Source: Cytidiella melzeri (taxonomy: Eukaryota; Basidiomycota; Agaricomycetes; Polyporales; Irpicaceae). Taken from it: a stretch of 64,000 nucleotides of DNA. The stretch is taken from the NCBI GenBank assembly GCA_022592445.1, contig JABYQR010000162.1:34391-98390 (forward strand). Reading direction: 5' to 3'. This document shows, piece after piece, positions 10,474-21,330 of this stretch. The notes beneath the pieces are model-generated. The model searched no databases. It was given only the letters and a program-made list of their open reading frames with translations, and was not told where the DNA came from. How positions within the stretch are numbered: position 1 is the stretch's first letter; every line of letters starts with the position of its first letter. The translations under genes were made by a program, and so were the position numbers.

Positions 10474-11835
10474 GGATTGTTACTCCATGACGGCAAGATA
10501 TATGTCCCGGACGTTGCTGGCCTCTGCGTCCGTGTCCTCCACTACAGACACGACCACCTCTTATCGGGTCACTACGGGGTTAGTAAGACACTAGCCCTGG
10601 TCTGAAGAGAGTTCTCATGGCCAAAACTCCGAACTTTTGTACAAGATTACTGCAAGTCTTGCACAACTTGTAAGCGATCAAAGGCTCCAAGACATAAGCC
10701 TTATGGTACAGTCCAACAGCTCCCAGTCCCGATGCGCCCTTGAGATTCTATTTCTATGGATTTCATTGAGCAACTCCTGGACTCCGCAGGCTTCACAGCC
10801 ATACTTGTTATCATGGACCGCCTCAGCAAACAAGGCATATTCATCCCCACATATGACACAATAGACTCTCCGGGTTTGGCTAAACTATTTGTACTTCATG
10901 TCTTTTCTAAGCATGGAGTTCCTTCTCACTGCACCTCCGACCGGGGCACGGAGTTTGTGTCACGGTTCTTCAGAGCCTTAGGACAGGCTTTGGACATGAA
11001 CCTCCACTTCACCTCCGGTTACCACCCCAAAGCAAATGGTCAGACAGAAAGGACTAACCAAACCCTTGAGCAATACCTCTGCGCAAACTGCAACTACCAG
11101 CAAGACAACTGGTTGGACTTGCTACCTCTCGCGGAGTTTGCTGTCAACAACGTCCCTAGCGCAACTACCAGTGTTTCCCCCTTCTTCGCAAACAAAGGCT
11201 ACCATCCCAACATCACCATACACCCCGAACATAGTCTTGCCTCCACACGCGCTCATGAGCTCGCCATTAACCTCGAGGACTTACACAAATACTTGAAAGA
11301 AAGCATGTGCGAAGCCCAACTCCGATATCAAGGTCCCGCCGACGCTGCACAAAAAGCGCCTCTGCAATGGGACATCAGAGATTGTGTCTTTGTCAAAGCA
11401 AAGTACTTCAACACCACACGACCGTCTAAAAAACTTGCCGAGAAGTATCTCAGACCTTTTGTGATTATTGGACGCGTTGGTCCGCAATCCTTCACGCTCA
11501 ATCTCCCTGACGCAATGCGAGCAGTACATCCAGTCTACCACGTCTCTATGTTAGAGTCACACACACCCAGCAAAATCCCCGACTGAGTCCCATTGCCACC
11601 TCCGCCGGTTGAAATTAATGGAGAAATTGAATACGAGATCACGGAGGTACTCGACTGTAAACTCAATTGCCGACACTGCACATGTCCGCTTCTTTACCTA
11701 GTTCAATGGCTAGGATATGAGGGAACGGACAAAGAAACTGCATGGGTTCTAGCTACAGAGATGGATGGCGCTCCAGAAGCCATTGCCAATTTCCATAACC
11801 GTTATCCAAAGAAACCCGGCCCTTTACCTTTGTAA
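10474..11835 (+). pseudogene. E pol, integrase and chromodomain
   Basis: The integrase zinc-binding region (HYRHDHLLSGHYG, CKSCTTCKRSK) is followed by the catalytic core with all three acidic residues visible: MDFIEQL, TSDRGTEFVS, NGQTERTNQTLEQYL. A GPQSFTLNLP / HPVYHVSMLE C-terminal segment comes next. One TGA (11,584-11,586) separates this from a chromodomain, EYEITEVLD, LYLVQWLGYE, ETAWVLATEMDGA, ending at 11,835. Earlier stops lie near 10,470, 10,605 and 10,740. In this lineage the chromodomain is thought to direct integration to particular chromatin. Confidence 0.9.
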
Positions 11836-12126
11836 TTATCTGTTTGTTTGTTTCATTATCCTTATATCATCTCCGCATTTCCGCAACTCCTCAAATCCGC
11901 ACACATTCATGCTTCATAACAAAAGTGCAAGGACAACGGTAGAGGTCTCATGGACCACCCTCTGCTTAACCCTTCCCCATCTCCTTGATCGAGATGTTAC
12001 CAATTTGCAAGACCGTTTACCGGTCCTGCAAGCGTAACACACTTTCCCCTTTGTCTTTGCATTCAACTCCCAGAAGCAATCGGACTTGTACTTGATGCAC
12101 GTATTGCATCACACCTCTGACGTGCT

Positions 12127-12754
12127 TCAGTGGACCTCTATGACAGTCTCTCCGCAAACCACCCTTGTTGTCTTTGTAACGACTTGCACCTTCTTTTTCT
12201 TTGGAGTCCGCTCCGTGTCCTCCTCATCCTCGTCCGTCTCCTCCTCCTCCTCATCTTTGTCCGTAGGGACATATTGCGAGGTTGCAGGACTCAAAGTCCT
12301 GCTCCGCCAAATTGTACCCGCAACAAACAGAGAAGGCACCGTTGCTGCATTCGCCGTAAGTTTTGCCGCAATCTCAGCGGCTGCCAACTCTACAATTGCC
12401 TTGCGCTGCATCTCTGCTGCGGCCCTCTTCGCCAGCACTAACCGCTAACCCTCAGCGGCCACCTTTTTCTTTGCCTCCTCAGCTTCCGCCTTCTTCCTCG
12501 CCTTCTCAGCCTCCATCCTCATCTTCTCCTGCGCCGCCGCAACCAACTCTGCCGTCCTTTGGTGTTCCTCCTCAGCTGCTGCCTCTGCCCTCAACTCCTC
12601 CTCCTCCTGCTCCATCCTCGCCAGCTCGGCCTTCCTCTCAGCAATTTCTTGCTGCCTCCGTGCAAACCAATCAGCGGCAGTCTCTGGAAAGGAGTTGTTG
12701 AAGTCAGCCTATCTCCATCAAGGAGCGGAAATACTCACCATTTGGGGTGGACAT
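12127..12754 (-). CDS. Antisense coiled-coil ORF in element E, two exons
   Basis: Opposite to the element, between pol and the 3' LTR. Exon 1 (12,754-12,739) encodes MSTPN. A 55-nt intron follows (12,738-12,684, GTGAGT..TTTCCAG). Exon 2 continues ETAADWFARRQQEIAERK, then a long Ala/Glu/Lys-rich heptad-like region of about 80 residues, an acidic stretch (DKDEEEEETDEDEEDTE) and a basic TPKKKKVQ, a possible nuclear localisation signal. One in-frame TAG at 12,447-12,445 interrupts it. No known family was recognised. Antisense genes at this position are known in a few plant retrotransposons. Low complexity could create such a reading by chance, but the clean splice signals argue for a gene. Confidence 0.5.
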
Positions 12755-12896
12755 GTTGTTGCTGGGTACGGGGTAGTGGTGGGTGAAGGAAGAAAAGTTT
12801 AAGTCCAGCATTCGCACACTCTCAGGACTTTATACCAAAACTCCAGATCTCCAATGCGGATACATTAAAAGCATTGCCCTCAGGGGTTCGGGCCTT

Positions 12897-12909
12897 AAGG
12901 GGGAGGTAC
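12897..12909 (+). other. Polypurine tract of E
   Basis: AAGGGGGAGGTAC sits immediately upstream of the TGTTACAACC start of the 3' LTR. Confidence 0.75.
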
Positions 12910-14138
12910 TGTTACAACCCGGTCCAACCACCCGACTTCACGTGACCTCCGCACCCAAACACCGCGCCGCATACTCCGCATCTCCGCACTGACATCATCA
13001 TGACCCTTATAATCTGTTTCCTTTACATCATGCTGTGTACAGTTCTCTTATCGCTCCGCAAGAATGCGCATTTCCCTTTGTTCCGTTTTTGTCTACTCCT
13101 ATCAGACTTGAAGTCATTGTAGTATATATACAAGACCCAACTGTAGTAAATAAGTAATTCAAATATTGAATAAGACTCCCCTTCTTATGCTCTCTTCGTC
13201 TGCATTTGACTTCACTAGCTGAAGTTGTCACTAGGGGCAAATGCCGATTTCACACGCCTTAAAATTTGCATGATTACACACTTGAAAGTTAACTATCAGC
13301 AGATAATCCATAAGCAATTTTGGGCTCAGAATTGTTTTTTAATGTTTGAGAATACACAATAATGCTATACAAATTCTGTGCCTTTTCAGGGGCAGGAATT
13401 TCTGTTTTTTAAGTGGTAATTAAATCAAAAAGAAAGATGAAAGGAAGTCTACCTTTCAAGGCTCAGAAAATCAAGTGGAAAAGATATCTTCCACAGATTT
13501 GGAAAAGGGCATGAAAACATCCAGAAAAGGAAAGGGCAGGTAGAATTTCCGGCGACGCGCTACTGAAAAGTTCTGGAAAGTTGTTTGCCACGTTATGTTT
13601 GCCATCACCCGACACACATGGGAAATCTATTTGTCTTTACAATTTTAGGTCGGTCGAAAATCTGCCCGAAAAATCAATATTCACACAGATTTTCGGAGCA
13701 CGGAAAGGCTGCCAGTAGATAGGCTTGAAAATTTGTAGAAAAATCACAAAAATGTCTTTGATTGTATATTAATCTAACCCACCAAACATAACCAGATATT
13801 CACAGGATTTTTGACATCTCAAATAACTCTCACAATAATTTCATGCCATGTGAAATTGGCCTTTGCCCGCAGTGCGTCTTACTTGTTGTTGTCCGACATC
13901 TCCTCGCTGTCTCCAGTGTTCCAGTTACCACACCTCCGCAGGTCCACATTTTGATTGAGCCTTGCTCTTGAACCTTTGATCCTGCTAAGCCCAAATTTGA
14001 GTCACGAGAATCCCGAGTGGTGCAATCTAACTGGTTGAAGCCAAGACTCATTCTGATCCCTCTTGTTTGCTCCACTGTTTCCGCATCTCCACAAACTCTG
14101 CAACTCTGTGTCCCTTTCTTTTTGTCTTGCTCTTAACA
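12910..14138 (+). repeat. LTR-E, 3' LTR, with a DNA element inserted
   Basis: It matches the 5' LTR from TGTTACAACC to CTCTTAACA. Removing 13,229-13,874 and one 3-bp duplication leaves about 580 bp, the same as the 5' LTR. The TATA box is at 13,123 and the putative transcript start at 13,156. Confidence 0.9.
13229..13874. mobile_element. CACTA-like non-autonomous DNA transposon, 646 bp
   Basis: The ends are imperfect inverted repeats starting CACTAGGGGCAAATGCC on the left and CACTGCGGGCAAAGGCC on the right (reverse complement), each followed by a TTTCACA-type stretch. The flanks TGT (13,226-13,228) and CGT (13,875-13,877) are a 3-bp duplication with one mismatch; the 5' LTR has a single CGT at the empty site. 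CACTA ends and a 3-bp TSD fit the CACTA (CMC) superfamily. The interior is AT-rich with no coding potential seen, so it needs a transposase in trans. Confidence 0.8.
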
Positions 14139-14716
14139 CTCAGCTGTTCTCTTAGCTGCAGCCCCCCTTGTTCCTCAACCCGTTCCCTGGGTTTGCACGT
14201 ATCAGGACATCCATCCATTCTGATGATGCCTTCGTACCAATCAATGGTGGGATTGTGATACTGCAACCCATCAATTCCTATGATTACATCTTCTGGCCCA
14301 ATCTTGGTAACCGTGAAAATAGTCCTTTTCTCGTGGTCCCCTATCTTCATATTGAGAATAGCAACTTCATCAATAGCCCCGTCTCAATTTCGGGTTCCAT
14401 CTATGTTGCACACCGGAATTGGTTGTTTCAACTTCTGGGTCCTGATACGATGCTCTCAAACAAACCGTTTATGAATGAATAGTGTCAAGGCTCCACTACC
14501 AATCATTGCTGCGACTTCTTTATATCTCCGCACTCCTGAAACTGTGATGGGTACGTGAAAATGTTCCAATTCAGAACCAGTTTCTAATACATCAGACGCG
14601 AGTACAGAAAATCTATGGTTACATGGTATATGCGGGGCACGTGCTATTGCAGCTTGAATCATGGCCTGAATCAAAAGCCCTCCTCAATTCTCTTCTTGAG
14701 GTCAGCATTTTCTGCC
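14139..14716 (-). pseudogene. D1 end of gag and protease
   Basis: This is the piece of D1 between insertions B1 and E. On the minus strand it starts with the last gag codons (ENADLKKRIEEGF, stop at 14,673-14,671), joining LVELEKLRA on the far side of B1. The protease follows in another frame: VPITVSGVRRYKEVAA, MIGSGALTLFIHKRFV and IIGIDGLQYHNPTIDW. The usual catalytic DSG is GSG here, so the catalytic aspartate is lost. The linker toward RT is cut by element E. Confidence 0.85.
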
Positions 14717-15312
14717 TGTAACAGTAAGGTTACTACTCACCAGATAAGTTGTTAAACTTGAAGGGATAGAGTGAGATAGAGTGTGAGAGGTGTGGTGAGC
14801 AAAGTACTGTGAGGTACTGAGTAGTCCTCTATCAACAGAGTGGATAAGACTGAGGGGATATGCCCTCAGGAGTGCCTCTATATATACATGAAGGGGAGGA
14901 CCCCAGGTACTACCCTAAGACCCCTATACCTACATGAGTAAGCGAAGCAATCTACCTTACTAAGCATGCCCTATGCCCTAGTGGTGCCACTTCAATAATC
15001 AACCATTAGCAATTGTCCCCATGACCTGACCCCATGACCCCAGTCCCAAGACAAGGCTAGACTTTTCCAGAAGGTTCTAAGAACTATGACATCATCTAAT
15101 GGAATGTTCTATACTATCACATCATAGTTCCAGCATGTTCCACAAGGTTCCAGAGAGTTCTATCATGTGATACACAAATAAGGAGCGCATCAGCGCATCA
15201 ATTGATAGGCACTGAGAATAAGTGCTGGAATAAGTGCCTGATATGCGCCAGATAAGCGCTGGATAAGCGCCTAAATAGACGCCGGATAAGTGCTGGATAA
15301 GCACCTGATATG

Positions 15313-16886
15313 TGCTGAGACACTAACACCCCCCCGGACACAAAGGGACTGGGCACAAACACACCTGACCTTGCGAGAGGCAATTACATGTGTAAGTAGG
15401 GGTTGAGGGTATGCGTGAATGTAGGTTGCAAGTGGGTCCAAGAGTCCTAGGCTGCACCTAGACTCGGGTGAGCGGTGATGCATTTGCAGGGCTCGGAGTG
15501 CCAGGCCAAAAGCGCTGTGGTTTGTTTGGCTAGCTGGGAAAAGTTCCGGGTAGAAAGATGTAAAGTGAAGCCAAGCAAGGCAATGCAATGCAAAGGGGCA
15601 ATAGAACTTAAGTGTTGCAAAAGAAAGTGGTATAAAAGTGATAGAGCTAGAGGCAACACAGTGGTGAAGAAATGGGAGCAATTGGAATGCGATACACAAG
15701 AGGGGGGAGAGGAAGTGGTGTGGTAAAGTGCGAGAGAAAGGACTGTGCTGGCTCATTGCAAGAGGATAACACAAAACGCCATGGCAAACACAGTAGGAAA
15801 CGCAATGGGAACACAGAATAAACGCAAACTAAATCGCAGTAGCCTTGAGAAAGAGAAGGGGCGGCTGTAAAAGGGGGTCACAGTGAAGGAGAAATGCAAC
15901 ACAGTAATTAATGCAGTGATATAAACGCAGTAGGAACTCAAAATGGGGTTGCAATGAAGGAGAAAGTGACGCAGGGTGAGAGATACGCACTGCGGAGTTG
16001 CTCAAGAAGCAAGGGAAAAGTGGCAGGGGCAACTTTGAGGGGAAAACTGCGGGGGTGTCATATTCTAAGCTAAGCAAGGTACAGACACAGCATATATAAG
16101 TAAAAGGCAATAGGGGCTATAGCAAATTGAAGCCATGCGAGAGCAAGGCAGGAAAGGGGCATCGCGCGATGAAACGAGGGACAAACGCGAAACATGTTAC
16201 AGGAGCGATGGGGCACTGCCTTTAGCCGCTCTGCAAAGAGAACAGGCTGCGGAATCCAAGGGAGTGGAAAAGGGGTCCGGGGGGTTCCAACAGCTATGAG
16301 CTTGAGTGCGAGGGACTACAAGGATGCAATATGCGGCAAGTGAAGCCATGCGAACCAAAGCAGAGGGAATGCAACGCGAGGCAGCGCAAGGCAAAGCAAG
16401 GCGGCACGACGCGACGCGAGGCAATGCGAAGCAAGGCAATGCAAGGCGACGCAAGGCCAAGCAAAGCGGAGGAGAAGCGAGGCAACGCGAGGCAGTGCAA
16501 GATAACGCGAGGCAAAGCAAGGCGGCGCGATGCAACGCGAAGCAACATGGAAGGCGAGGCAAGGCAAGGCAAAGCAAGGCGAAGCAAAGCAGAGGGAATG
16601 CAATGCAATGCAAGGCAAGGCAACACGAGGCAGCGCAAGAAAACGCGACGCAACGCAAAGGGAATGCAAGGTGAGGGGGCGGGAAGCAAAGGGAAGCAAA
16701 GCGACCCAATGCGAAGCAAGGCAAAATGAAGCAATGCAAAGCAAAGCAAGGCGAAGCGATGCAATGGAAAGCAAAGCAAAGCGAGGCGATGCAATGCAAG
16801 TCTTGCCAGAACCAAGGGCTGCTGCTAGTCCATGCAAATGTGCTCGCCTTTGGGCCTGTTGCACGTCCAGCAATTTCCGGGCGTAT
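15313..16886. other. About 1.6-kb insertion in the B1 3' LTR
   Basis: Sequence lacking from the other LTR-B copies. Its left side starts CTGAGACACTAACA followed by seven Cs; read on the minus strand this looks like a polypurine tract before a TGTTAGTG LTR start. No coding gene was recognised. The many long reading frames here are artefacts of the pentamer repeat. No clear target duplication was found, and the boundaries are good to about 10 bp. Confidence 0.55.
16340..16800. repeat. Degenerate pentanucleotide array (GCRAN)n
   Basis: About 460 bp of phased five-base units such as GCAAG, GCGAA, GCAAT and GCGAC. The period is five with few stops in any frame on either strand, which explains the overlapping Cys/Leu/Ala-rich and Arg/Lys/Gln-rich reading frames. 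Weaker traces extend left to about 15,570. No coding function is claimed. Confidence 0.85.
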
Positions 16887-16960
16887 CAGCGCTTAAATAT
16901 TCCCAATAATACCGTTGCCTGGTAAGGCAAGTCTTGTAGAAACATTGAAAATCTGTGACA

Positions 16961-16975
16961 TTACCCCCCCTTCTT
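16961..16975 (-). other. Polypurine tract of B1
   Basis: The minus strand reads AAGAAGGGGGGGTAA directly before TGTCACAG of the 3' LTR. Confidence 0.75.
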
Positions 16976-17234
16976 GCTTTGAACTCTGTGCAAAGAGTTT
17001 TGAACAAACACCTTGGTCATTGAGCCACTTTTTCGCCATTGTCAAGAGAGTGCCTAAGCAGTTCCGAGTGACTTTAGCGGCTTCTACCAATGTCCCTGAC
17101 GGGGTTATCACCTCATTGGCTGATGGTAGTCTAGTCCGTACCCTCCTCGGTTGCGTCATTGGATTGTGGATGATCCTTGGTGTGTTGTTTGTAACTTTAT
17201 ACACAGTAGATTGTAGCTGAGCGGATAGCTCAGG

Positions 17235-19492
17235 GATGATTGTCGTAGAATTTCTTGATTGCTTCTTGAGCGTGTGTAATGTTTTCTACAGGTTCCCACG
17301 TGTCATCGTTCCGTCCGTAGCCTTTTCAGCATATGTAATACTGAAGCTTTTTGGGACAACCTGTACGTCTTGACTTGAGAATCTTCTCGACTTTGTATTC
17401 TTCTTCTCCGTCAATGATATCTGGCAGAGGCATCTCCAGCTTTTGACCTTTGAATTCAGGTTTGTTGTATGGTACCAACTTGCTTGCATGGAATACAGGG
17501 TGTATCCTTGGTGAACGTTTGGGCCATTCTAGTCTGAATGTGACTGGCGAGAGCTTTTCAGCAATCTTGAATGGACCATAGTACTTGGCTGACAGCTTAT
17601 GTCCAGATTTTTGGTAGTCTCTTAGATCTAGCATGACCTGATTGCCTTCGTTGAAGTGAACCTTCTGAACGTGCTTGTCATAATACCATTTCATGCGTTC
17701 AGCCACAAGTTGTAACACCACTTTAGCATGCTCTTGAGCTTGCAAGCGGTTCCACATGATGTCATTCATGTCAGACCTTTTCAGGTCCTTAGTGAGTGTT
17801 GGACCAGCTCTAGGGTATCTGCCGTATTTGAGGTAGAAAGGCAAGTGCTTAGTTCCCTTGTGCGCTGCATTGTTGTATGCAAACTCAGCCGAGCTGAGCA
17901 GTCTAGCCCAGTTGTCATTTAGTTGATCAACGTAACAATGCAGGTACTGTTTGAGCGTTTGATTAACCCATTCAGTTTGACCATCAGTTTGCGGATGATA
18001 TGCGGTAGTCATTGTAGATTCTATCCCTAGCATTTTACACCATTCCTGGAATAAATCTGCTGCAAATTGTGGACCTCGGTCGGAAATGATCTGCAAAGGT
18101 AACCCATGAAGGGTCCAAACCCACTCATAGAGTAGAGCTGCAAGATCTTTCGCCAAAAACTCGTTTACAATAGGGAAGAAGTGCGCCCTTTTAGTAAGGT
18201 GGTCTACAACTACGCAGATAGCATTGAAGCCATCAGACTCCGGCAACTGAGTAATCAAGTCGACAGTCATGATATCCCATGGTTCGGCCGGAACCGGATT
18301 AGGGATGAGTGGTCCATAAGGCTGTTGCGGACGAGTCTTCATTTGCTGACATGTGTCACAGCCTGTCACGTATTTCTTGACATCAGTGGTTAAACCTAGC
18401 CACCAGTAGTTTCTCGAGATCAGTTCGTATGTTTTCCATCTGCCAGGATGTCCGGCAGAAGGTAGATTGTGATGCATCTGGATGATTTGGCATCTCAGAT
18501 CTAATTTCTGATCTTTGGGGATGTAGACTTTTCCACGGTATAGGAGTAATCCGTTCTCAAAATTCCATTCCTCTAGTGATTTCTTGAACTCCCTAGGACC
18601 AGAGTTAAGTAACTGCTGATAGTCCTTGGTAACTTCGTTGTTCATGAGTGCTTCCTTGACCCGTCTTAGGATTTCATCATCGTTGATAGGCGAGTCATGA
18701 GAGTTTTCGATAGCAGAGATGGCAAACAACTCGGGTTTAAGGAGAATTTTGTCCTCGTTATCGGAATTTACCACCTCTTCATGATCTGGCCTCCTGGACA
18801 GAGGATCTGCGGTAAGCATGGTCTTTCCGGGTTTGTGCCGGAGCACAAAATTGAATTGCATGAGGTATAACGCCCATCGCGCTTGTCTCCGAGTCAGCTT
18901 CTGAGCATTCCTGAAATATCTCAGGCTTTGATGATCCGTCCATATTTCTACGGTAATTGGATGTCCCTCCAGATGTTGACAATACTCTTCCAGGGCACAG
19001 ATAATAGCCAACAACTCTTTATTGTATATCTTATAGTAATGTTCATAGACATTGAGTGATTTAGAGTAGAAGGCTACTGGATGCCACAGCTTGTCAGCTG
19101 GATCCAGTTGTGATAATACCACTCCTGTAGCGAAGTCGCTAGCGTCTGTTTCCAGACGGAAAGGGTTTTCGTCATCTGGTATCCTCAGAATGGGTGCTAA
19201 CGTAAAAGCCTGTTTCAGACTTTGGAAGGCCTGTTCCTGAGCATCTTTCCAGATCCAGGATTGGTCCTTTTTTGTCAGAATAGTGAGCGGTTTCGCATGT
19301 TTAGCAAAGTCCTTAATGAAACGCCGATAGAAATTGGCAAAGCCTAAGAAGGCTTGGACTTGCTTAATTTTTTCAGGTTGCGGCCACTCAGTAACTCCGG
19401 TGAGTTTGGCTGGATCCATCTCAATGTGTCCGTGAGAAATGATCATGCCTAGGTACTCAATGCAATTTTTTTCAAAAAAGCATTTTTCCGGT
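17235..19492 (-). pseudogene. B1 pol, 3' half: RT end, RNase H, integrase, chromodomain
   Basis: An open frame of about 706 codons (19,446-17,326). Order: [15 protein letters not shown], RNase H (LETDASDFATGVVLSQ, HYYKIYNKELLAI, WTDHQSLRYF, LTADPLSRRPD), integrase zinc region (HPGRWKTYELI, CDTCQQMK), and catalytic core with all three acids (MTVDLITQLP, SDRGPQFA, HPQTDGQTEWVNQTL). The chromodomain (GEEEYKVEKILKSRR) is broken by a TGA after YYIC and continues to DDTWEPVENITHAQEAI. The frame would start within RT, but solo LTR-C is inserted just upstream, in the RENNLFAKP / CFFEK codons. Confidence 0.92.
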
Positions 19493-20249
19493 TGTCGTGG
19501 ATGGCCCGACTAGCCCTTAATTTTTGCAATTTACGTCTTGTTTTTATCTATAAAACTCCAGGCTGCAGCTTAGTTGCAACCTTTTCTGCACAAACTCCTT
19601 TGCACGTCTATTAAGCGCCCGTATCACGTGGCTTAGACGCTCCACATGATCACATTATTTGCTACTACGTCACACTGGCATGTGACTTAGCTGAAGTAAG
19701 ACCACATGGCTACAAGCACATGGCTCAGCCCATAGCTAGGGTTTGACGTCATAGATACCATTCACATGGGCTTCTTATTGTTCTTTCCCTATTGTTCTCT
19801 TTATGGAAGGATGTTCTCACAGGTGTGGGAATGGAATACAATAGTTGGTCTCCTTTTAGATAGATTCTCTCACGGGTAGAGTTCTTGGCAAGGTGTAGAC
19901 AATAGCTATTGTTCTCCTTTAGGTAGTTCCTTTGTTCTTTGTTCACACGGCTTCTTGCAAAGCCTGCCCTCAACATGGTCTGTGCGCAGGTCCCTGAAGT
20001 CTATATATACTGCTACATGTACGCTCCTAGCCCCCATCTCGACCTCTTGGTCTTTACTGGGCTAGGTAAGCAAACCCCCTCTGTACTACATAGCTGGTAG
20101 TACCCAATACTAACTTGGTCTTTACTGGGCTAGACATCTGCATAAGGTTTATAGCTGGTGAGAGTATTGAGCTTCACGCCTACCACCACCACTTCGTCGT
20201 CATCCACTTCGTGTCCCTGTTTGTCACGTCGAGCCTTGTCTCCGTGTCA
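19493..20249 (-). repeat. Solo LTR-C inserted in B1 RT
   Basis: A 757-bp reverse-orientation copy of the LTR at 4,105-4,863. The flanks are CCGGT (19,488-19,492) and CTGGT (20,250-20,254), a 5-bp duplication with one mismatch. The uninterrupted B2 copy at about 59,820 shows the empty site. Confidence 0.92.
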
Positions 20250-20589
20250 CTGGTTTGGCAAATAGATTGTTCTCGCGTAGATGCTTGAGCACTTCCTGTG
20301 TGATACGACGGTTTTCCTTCTTGTCTTCAGTGAAGATGAGGATGTCGTTGAGATACACCATGACATGTCCTTCTAAGATCAGATCACTCAGAATTTCATT
20401 CATCATGGCTTGGAATGTTGCAGGTGCGTTGCTAAAACTGAAGTACATCACCTTGGCATCAAAAAGGCCACGGTGTGTGATGAACGCCATCTTCCATTTG
20501 TCACCCTTTCGGATGCAAACATTATTGTATCCCCATCTAAGATCAATCTTTGAGAAGACCTTAGCCTTGCTTAATGAATTGATTAAATC
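20250..20589 (-). pseudogene. B1 reverse transcriptase, palm segment
   Basis: Open on the minus strand: SKIDLRWGYNNVCI (via 20,500-20,560), GDKWKMAFITHRGLFDAKV, NAPATFQAMMNEI, HVMVYLNDILIFTEDKK, LRENNLFAKP. The active-site box is YLND instead of YLDD, so one catalytic aspartate is replaced by asparagine. LTR-F lies on its upstream side and LTR-C on its downstream side. Confidence 0.88.
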
Positions 20590-21330
20590 TGTTGCGGAGC
20601 GACTGCTGCTATACTGCTAAACCCTAAACAAGGGCAGAGAAGAGGGGGAGGGGAAGTGGAAGTGGATCTCCAACGACGACAACAAGGTCAAAGTCGATGA
20701 TAAGCAGGCAAGCAGGCTCAGAGGCCGAATACTGGCAGTGCAAATGACGAAGTTAATATCATGCTTATACTAGGTTACATGGAGTAACTCACCTGGCAGT
20801 GCAAATGACGAAGAGGTCAAGATGCAGAACCAGTGAGGGTAAGGGGTACTATATATACTGTGTCTGGGTGGTCTGTGCACCAGTTCCCACACTAGGGACT
20901 GGAGTAACTGTGGGGCTGGAGTAACAATAGAACAATAAGGAACCAGGGTAACTGTCAAGGACCAGGGTACGTAGAACAATAGAGCTAGAACAATAGAACA
21001 ATAGAACAATAGGATAAGAACAATAGAACAATAGAAACTGGGGGAATCCCTGGGGAATCCCTAACAATAGACAGAAGACAATAGTCGAAAGACAATAGAA
21101 CAATAAGAACTGGGGGAATCCCTGGGGAATCCCTATCAATGGAAGTTGAACAATAGAACAATAGCCTAGGTTGATCTGGAACCGCTCCAGATTGAGTCTA
21201 GGGTTTGGGTCTGGACTATTGATAAATAAGGCAGGATGTCACGTGACCCGGGTTAGGGTTAGGTCCGGTAACGCTCCTAGCCGGAAAATAAGCGCTCTAG
21301 ATAGGTGCCTAAGGCTGTAAACTTGTGACA
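20590..21330 (-). repeat. LTR-F, inserted in B1 RT
   Basis: A 741-bp block with TGT..ACA-type ends (minus strand TGTCACAAG..CGCAACA) separates the two halves of the B1 RT. It contains a TATATATA run (20,850s) and a stretch rich in AGAACAATAG units plus a repeated GGGGGAATCCCTGGGGAATCCC. No matching target duplication is visible, so the flanks may have been trimmed. No coding region. It is the only copy in the window. Confidence 0.6.

Larger units (their letters stand above)
6296..14138 (+). mobile_element. Element E: full-length Tf1/sushi-like chromovirus, nested in D1
   Basis: E has LTRs of about 580 bp at both ends (the 3' one enlarged by a 646-bp insertion). The TSD is CTCAA (6,291-6,295) and CTCAG (14,139-14,143), one mismatch. 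The plus strand carries gag with zinc knuckle, protease, RT, RNase H, integrase and a chromodomain, all but the RT in one reading frame. An antisense ORF lies between pol and the 3' LTR. The protein motifs and the self-primer-like site resemble the Tf1/sushi lineage of chromodomain gypsy elements. Stops and two frameshifts make it inactive as read. Confidence 0.92.
14717..16960 (-). repeat. LTR-B, 3' LTR of B1, split by an insertion
   Basis: The outer parts (14,717 to about 15,312 and about 16,887-16,960) align with the 672-bp 5' LTR. The middle is absent from the 5' LTR and from the solo copy at 56,537-57,253. The LTR begins after the polypurine tract at 16,961 and ends at TSD CTGCC. Confidence 0.85.

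Noticed and set aside
15271..16873. Many long overlapping frames rich in Cys/Leu/Ala or Arg/Lys/Gln
   Set aside because: They arise from the GCRAN pentamer array, which has few stops in any frame. No start context, splicing or family support.
20590..21330. LTR-F as a full solo LTR with TSD
   Set aside because: Ends look LTR-like but flanks AAATC and TTATT do not match, so only a repeat call is made.
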